Assembly (NCBI GenBank): GCA_029204225.1 | Contig: CM055111.1 | Coordinates: forward strand, 11,421,999-11,485,998 | DNA length: 64,000 nt | DNA from: Diphasiastrum complanatum | Lineage: Eukaryota; Streptophyta; Lycopodiopsida; Lycopodiales; Lycopodiaceae | Direction of reading: 5' to 3' | Shown here: piece after piece, positions 51,101 through 58,700 of the stretch | How the letters are laid out: each line of letters opens with the position of its first letter | Position numbering within the stretch: position 1 is the stretch's first letter | Notes under the pieces: model-generated | Seen by the model: the letters and a program-made list of their open reading frames with translations, nothing else | Databases searched by the model: none | Told to the model about the DNA's origin: nothing | Made by a program: the position numbers and the translations under genes

Positions 51101-53157
51101 GCTGGTTTCAGACCAGGATATACTACATCCGATCATGTTTTCACCTTGAGAGCCATCATTCAAGAGGCTAAGGCCAGGAGAGAGCGTGTTTACTGCTGCT
51201 TTGTGGATTTTCGCAAAGCCTTTGACTCAGTGCCTAGGCATTTACTGATACGGAGGCTTCGGGATCGTGGATTCCAAGAGGATATCATACAGGCAGTTGT
51301 GGCATTGTACAGACGAGTTATTGGCTGGATCTGAGTATCAGGAGTTGTATCACCAGAGATAGAGAGCACTATTGGGGTTAAGCAGGGATGTCCTCTCTCA
51401 CCTACACTCTTTGGTTTATATATAGATGAGCTTGAGCAGGTTATACGGGCAGAGGGAGGTGAGGGTTGCACATTGGGTGACCTCATTATCGCTATCTTAT
51501 TATATGCTGTTGATGTGGTTTTGCTTTCGAAGACGAGGGAAGGCCTGCAACGGCATCTGGATGCGCTTCACTCCTTTTGTATTCAATGGGGATTGTCAGT
51601 GAATGTGGCCAAAACTTATGGTGTTTAACACCTCTAGATCCTTCATGATGCGACAGGAGCTTCTGTGGGAGGAACATCCACTTGAGGTAGTCGAATCTTA
51701 CACATACGTAGGCGTGGTATTCTCTGGTCCCACCTTCAGCATGCGACAGGCGGCATTTTCCCGGTTACTGAAGGACTATGCACCATTGGTAGATTTGGAG
51801 AGATTATGTTTCAGCTCACACATTAGAGATGCGACTAGTAAGTGTCGACTTTTTGATACTACGGTAGTTCCCTCAGCTCTTTACGCATCAGAGACATGGA
51901 GTATGGGCCTGACGGCTACCGAGTGGGCACGATTTCACGACTTCAGATTCATATGCTATCTCGGATGATTCGGGCTAAGTCCTCTACACCACATCATATT
52001 ATATTGGCAGAGTTCGCCGTCCCCCCTATTCAGCTAGAGGCACTGTTCCATATTGTCACATTCATACAGCGCCTGGAGGATCTTCAGGGTAGAGACACAC
52101 ACTATGCTGCAGCGGCTTTGGCATCATCACAGCACCTACATTCTGTGGGACACTCCTTTTCATGGTATTCCCAGGCTTGTCGTCTCCTCTCCACGTGGAG
52201 TATTCACATTACGGATCTACCGGCGGGTACGCATCAGTGTATTCGAGGACACTTGTATAGAGCATATCTTCAGAGCACTTGGCAGGTTCCATCTGGGGTG
52301 AAGACGGAGTTTTATCGGACACATTTTCTCTCTCGGGATCATGCTGGATATCCTACTGTTCCCGGATATCTAGTGGATAGTATCTCACACAGACTGCGGA
52401 TAGTGATGGGTTAGTTTCGGGTTTCCTCTCACTAGCTAGCCATTGAGACTGGCAGATACAGTGGCATCCCGAGAGATGCTCGCATTTGTAGTATGTGTGA
52501 TACACACGACGTAGAGGATGAGTTTCATTTTCTCTTCAAGTGCCCAGCCTACTATGAGATCTGAGGGAGATACTACTGCTTGTTTCAGGATCATCCACTC
52601 ACACTTTCTACCTTGATATCGTATGAGGACCCCAAATGTGTTGCACTGATGATCCGAGAGATGGCGGACCTGCATATGGCGAGACTAGACGCTGACACCT
52701 CCCCCTTGATACAGCTGAGCATACAGGAGTGTTTATCACGTCGGAGGTAGAGGCAGGAGAATACTGATTCTGATGGAGAGGCGGAGATCTCGGACGCCTC
52801 CATGCATAGACGGCAGAGACAGTGTCGGCGACTAGAGGGACAGACAGCCCACAGGCCACGATCTACAACTTCACGGCAGCAGAGACGCCACCGACCATCC
52901 ACTCAGAGACGGAGAGACATAGTTTGTTCAGCGATAGTGTCTCAACATACCTTACATCACTATTTCATAGACGGAGAGACATTTATATGATGATAAGGCT
53001 CTCCTTGTCTATCATCATTATTTCCTGTTTACCTGTAGTCTTGTTTCTTTGTCCTTTTAGGTGGTAGAGCTTTCATGCTCCCACTGTGCATACTTGACAT
53101 GTACCTTTTTCAGTCCTATGTACCTTAGGGTATTTCATGGACATTAATAAAGATCTT

Positions 53158-53237
<80 letters not shown>

Positions 53238-55644
53238 CACTTCCATCTCCATCTCCACGCAGCCATCTTCATCTCCTCACTGCTTCCATCTCCATGCAAC
53301 TCTCACTTCTTTCTAGCTTTCTATGTGGCTAGATCTACCTTTTTATGTGCATGACACTTTCTTGCATCACTTTCAGCTACTCTAAACTTGTTTCTCAAGA
53401 TTTCATTGCTGCTATCCTTTTGCAATAGATCCTCAATAGTTTGAGTTTTGAAAATTTGTTTTTTCTTGATCTCAAAATTTTAGCAGTCTGTAAAATCCGT
53501 ACATTCCGTACGGATACGTACCGTACTACAAGTACAGGCTGACGACTGCGTAGTGCTCTGTCTTACCTTCAATCTGAATCAATTTTCGGGTCAATCAATC
53601 TTCGTATGAAAAAGTTACGCTCATTTCCGTAAAACTGCTTGATTAGGGTGTGCTTGTGTATGCACGTTCTTGCCATAGATTTTCCAACACACCCTCTCAC
53701 ACTCCACTACTCCCTCTCAGCCATCACTGATCCATCTGATGTGCTGAGTGCCTCGCTACTGTTCTTGCTGCCTCTCTGATCTAACTCCTGCAAATCATTC
53801 TACGGCTTCGTTTCAGTTGCCTCCAGGGTTTGTCTTGAGCACAAAGCGTGCTAAGAAGTTTACAAGCTCTCGCAAACGTCTTCGTACTTTGGAAATTGCA
53901 TCCACCATGCCTACCGATTCTGTCAGCGCTCGACCGCCACAGGTTGCGACTTCGTCCTCAACTCCTATGGGAGACACATGCCACAACCTACATGCGGCAC
54001 ACCACTCCTGAGAATATCTCCTCGCTGAATGAGTACATTTCTAAGCAATTTCTACTTTTCTTTCACAACTCAACGAACTTCGTGTGGATTTGCTTACTAA
54101 GACTGCCACGATTGACGCTAGGGCACCAAATCTATCCTATGGTCCACAGACCGAGCGGGTGGTAAACGGGTGGTAAACCATATTGGAATTGCCTAGTAAA
54201 AACATCACTAAATTCTTGTTTTTGAACTAATTATTGCTCTTCAAGGGAATTTTCGGTGTTACAATCATAAAACACATTCATATCATGCTCATTAGCAATA
54301 TCACGATGCAATCTACATTTTAAAACAAGATGAAGTGATTCATATTCCAAATAATTGACTTTTTCGATTACTTCGGCCAAGGAAACCATCGGCAATGGGA
54401 GTAAACCGGTCGCTTGAAAAATAGAGACATTTTTATACCAAAGCGTGGTTTTCTGAATCTATATCTAATGTATTTGATTTATTATTAAACCACTCATATC
54501 CTAATGATTCAAATGCATGACATGGAATGAAAGTTGCTCGATATAATTCTGCATTCTAAAGCTCCAGATCAGGGACTTTTACGTCCCATGTCTCCGTGTC
54601 CAATCCCAAGCTAAATGGATCACATATTGGCGATCATACCACTGTGAATGTGGGTTACCACTTTGAAAATCTGAATAACGTTGACATAACATTGCACATT
54701 TCGGGTGTCGATATTGAAACATAATTATTGAGGACATTCATGCCCAAACAATTAATTTCTTGTGTTGGATTCATTCTTTGCTAGCTATTCTACTCCACTG
54801 CCTCATTTTGATGTAAACTTAGACTGTCTAGTGCACAACTAAACCCATAGATGCTCTGGAGGAGAGAAAGGACTGTAAGGGCCGGCCAGGAGGAGAGAGA
54901 GAGAGAGAGAGAAAGAAAGAAAGCTTTATTAACGTCTTTTCCATGCCAAAAGGTGTATAAGACGAACGAGTACATCAGATAAAGTTGGACACAAGACGGA
55001 TCAGTGCCGTCAAAGCAAAATAACAAAACTAACTAAGAAGAGATTCATATAGCCACGATTATATGGTGCGTAGACCATTTACATGTTTCTCTATCTCAAA
55101 CTCTATCTCAAAAATCTTCTCATTAACTATAGGCTTCTGAACGACAAGTCTGATAATACCATCACGATAGATAAGTCGCTTGTCAGTTGATAGAGCTTCT
55201 TGTCTTGCCTTCTTACGTTCTTGAACTTGGATGAAGGTAAGATCTTCGTCCAGGTAGACTTTGGTATCCCGCAATTTGAATCTCTTCACTAAAACTTCAC
55301 GCCGGTGAGACACTGATGTGAAGCGGATGACAAGAGTATCCAGGTCCTTAGGTCGCCAAGCAGTATCCATACCTTTGCTATGGTGTTGCAGATTTCCTTC
55401 CAAAAACTTCTCAGCTTCTTTGACAGCATTTTGAGAGTTCGGAATACCTCTAACACGAACATTGAGAGCTTTATGTTCTCGCAGACGGCTCTCAGTGAAG
55501 CAGCGATGGAGGGCCAGCAACTCAGGGTAGAAAAGCAGCAATGGAGGCCCAGCAGGGCAGCGATGGAGGGCCAGCAGCAACAGCGATGGAGGGCGCCCAC
55601 AGCAGAGCATCTGCCATCCCTGGCGCTGGCGCTGGCCGCTGGCC

Positions 55645-55700
<56 letters not shown>

Positions 55701-58700
55701 CTTTATTAATGTCTGTGAGCAAGCAACTTCCTTACATTCAACCATCAAAAAGTTGAAATTGCATACAAGATCAAGTCTAAAGCATTAGCAAGAAACATCA
55801 ATCTTTCCTCCACGTGTGTATCATAGACAATAGAAAACTAAAAGCCAGCACAAAGCACAAATTGTAAGCAAACCTCTGATGGTTCTTTGATCTGCAACAG
55901 GTCCTTTGGAATAGAATCTGGCGACCACTCGATAAGTACAGACATTCCATTATTAGGAGTAGGAAAACATCCAAACTGCAGGAAGGATTTCTCACTTTGA
56001 GAAAGAGGTATCAAAATGCCGGGCCACTTCGCCTTTTCTTCTGAATCTTCCTTAGAAAGCCTGAAACTATGAACTGCATAATCAGCAAGTTCTGAAGGTC
56101 TTGGAACATGAAGAACTTTGAAATAATAGGGCATACTGATCTGCTGATAGTCGAAGGCCCTTTGTCGAATAAACTCCGTTCGAACAGTCGACCTTGCACC
56201 ATCTCCACCAACAAGCAAGTTGTACGAGACTGTTCCTTCCAAGTTTCCCATGAAAGTGACGGTTTGGGATCCAAAATCAGCTCCAACGCAAGCAGTATTG
56301 AAGTACACCTGCAAAACCACGGGAGCGACATTTGGATTGCCACAAAGAAGCTTAAAAATGTTGATTGTCTACATTTCCTAGCGATAAAGCTCACAACATT
56401 AGCATGTGAAAAAATAACTCAGAGCTTTCTTCTCTACCCGATAACGAAGATACTGGTATACAAGATGATGGGTGCGATGCACTATATGTGAAATAAAGTA
56501 CCTTCTGAATAAAAGAATTCTCGAAGGTATATGATGAAATCTAACACCTTGGGATGCTGACTGTATTGTCCCATATTATGATCATCATGAGTGTGATGCA
56601 ATATATGTGAGATAAAGTACATTCTGAGAAAACAAATTTCTCCAAGGCATATTATAGGATCAACTACCTTCTGATTGTGCTGAATATACTGTCATATATT
56701 ATGATCAACGCTAGAAAAAAATCATTTCTCTATCATACATTCAAGGGCTGTCTTTGATGCTCACTGGCCAGAACACAGAGGAATGCTATTTCTCTAGCCT
56801 AAGATTGCATGGAAGATAGCTTGACTTGAATTGTTCTGTTGCAAACAAAACAAGGCCTAGCCACCTGCAAATTTGTGATCCCAAAGTTTGTACTTTAGGT
56901 ACACAAAAACTAGTACGAAGTTGAAAGTTAAAACACTTAAAAGATATTGTAAAATCTTAAGATGCGAAAATATTGTCCCATTTTCCCAAGGTAAGTGCGT
57001 CTTTTATAGTCACTGAAACATGTCTTCATATTCAACCCAGCATATCAAGGACCTTCAATGATCAACTTTCTGGGGTCACCACACGCACAAAGTCCCAAAT
57101 AAGCACAGCAACCAAGAGTGGGTGCAAGCCACGTGTATCAAGATCGTTATGGGAAACACAAAAATATCAGAACATAGGGCAAAAAAACGATCTGAACTAG
57201 TCCTGAGCACAGACACCCTGAGCCCATATAGGATAACCATTTGCCTATTCACTAGCAGCAGACCAAGCCATATGATGTGAGAGCTTTGGATATGGCTCTC
57301 TGAGGAGTGGATAATCATTTTCTAAGCACCCCAATTAGTGTTTGTCATTTATATAAAAGCAAATCTGTCAAGGTTCCATCACTTCTCTAGAGTCAAAAAC
57401 TACTTACTGCATTCTATCCTATCCCAAGAATGTGTGACTTTGGAGGGATGATGCATTCCCTCCAAAGTCGCACATTCTTAGCACCTTCCTGGCTCAGATC
57501 TCCTAATGATGACGCATAGCACATGTGACCAGCCACTGGGTCATGCCACTTGGCAGTACCGTGACACAGATAGGACAGGCATGAGTTGCTGATACCATTC
57601 TGCCACTATGTTCCCAATGTAGCTAAATCACAAAATAAAAAAATTAAGAGCTCATTTTAGAATGATGGTAGTTTTAATCTATTTGGAGTACTCAAATGAC
57701 TGTAGACTTCTGGGGAAGGGCAAATATTTCATATGTAAATTGCTTGCTTTGGCCAAAAGAAAATTGAAGCTGTACTATTGAAGAAACGAATAGATGAATG
57801 AAAGCTTAAAGAGTACCACAGTCTGAAGTTAGCACGTAAGATCAAACTAAGAGATCTGAGATAATTTCAGTTGTTCAGTTTGCACTTGCCAGAGTATTGA
57901 GGAACAGAAGGAGCAAAGGGGGTGTTCTCAAGATTCTTATGAGTAGCAGAAGTTGAAAATTGAGCAGAAACCTGGTAAAAATACAGCAGGTCAAGTTAGT
58001 TTAAATCCAAAAGACATGATATAGAGGCAAGCATGAGGTTGACTTGGGAGGTAGCAAGCTAGTACTCATAGGAAGCAAAGTGGATCGGATCAGTTTTATC
58101 GAGAGAAAAACTCAAATCGCAATACTCAAAATTATATTGGAAAGATTGTACATTCACATATAATCTTGCAAATGATATTGAAATACTAATCTTGACCTTG
58201 ATCTAAGAATCCAATGATTCTTTTCATATGAAAAACAATAAAGATTAACTTGCAGCTTACTTCTAGAATATTATGCAGACAAATTTATTTTAGTGGGACA
58301 TGAAAAGAGGAAGAATATCAAAGAACTGGACAAAGAGGGGGGAAATTTATTGTAGGAAGCTCCAACATGCTATGGAGAGTCGAGAAGTATCTTAAAAAAT
58401 GTCTATTTATGTTTGACAGACAGGATAAAGAAAATTCTCAAAAAGTAGACGAAAGCAGTAAATCTTATGGTAAATTTAAAGAAAATCCCCAGTTAAAACT
58501 GTTGCAGAAGCAGGAAAAGTCAAAGTGAGGGTTAACAAGTAAGTAGATGCCAATACACAGGTCTAGAACTTCATGTCTATACGTAAGGGCCTCCACAGAT
58601 GAGCTTGAGCTCTCAAGTTTCACTAGACTATGGATGACATTTCCAATGTGAACCATCAGAATGGCAAAGGCCACTAATCAGCATTCAAATTGCAATCTTT

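Larger units (their letters stand above)
48172..53162 (+). mobile_element. LINE A, near full-length non-LTR retrotransposon
   Basis: Two ORFs (ORF1 with coiled coil and RRM-like domain; ORF2 with EEP endonuclease, RT and C-terminal zinc finger), a 3' untranslated end ATTAATAAAGATC and a (CT)n tail. It lies between two CT runs. ORF2 has several stops and frameshifts and a mutated RT active site, so this copy is inactive. The RT style ([22 protein letters not shown]) is broadly L1/RTE-like; I do not assign a clade. Confidence 0.85.

Noticed and set aside
53490-53525. TCCGTACGGA palindrome with nearby GTACCGTAC
   Set aside because: Short and isolated; not enough to call an element or regulatory site.
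54155-54180. Tandem GGGTGGTAAAC pair
   Set aside because: Only two short units; ordinary local duplication.
56108-56491. 127-codon plus-strand ORF
   Set aside because: Antisense to the monooxygenase exon 55,874-56,308, whose motifs and splice borders are clear.
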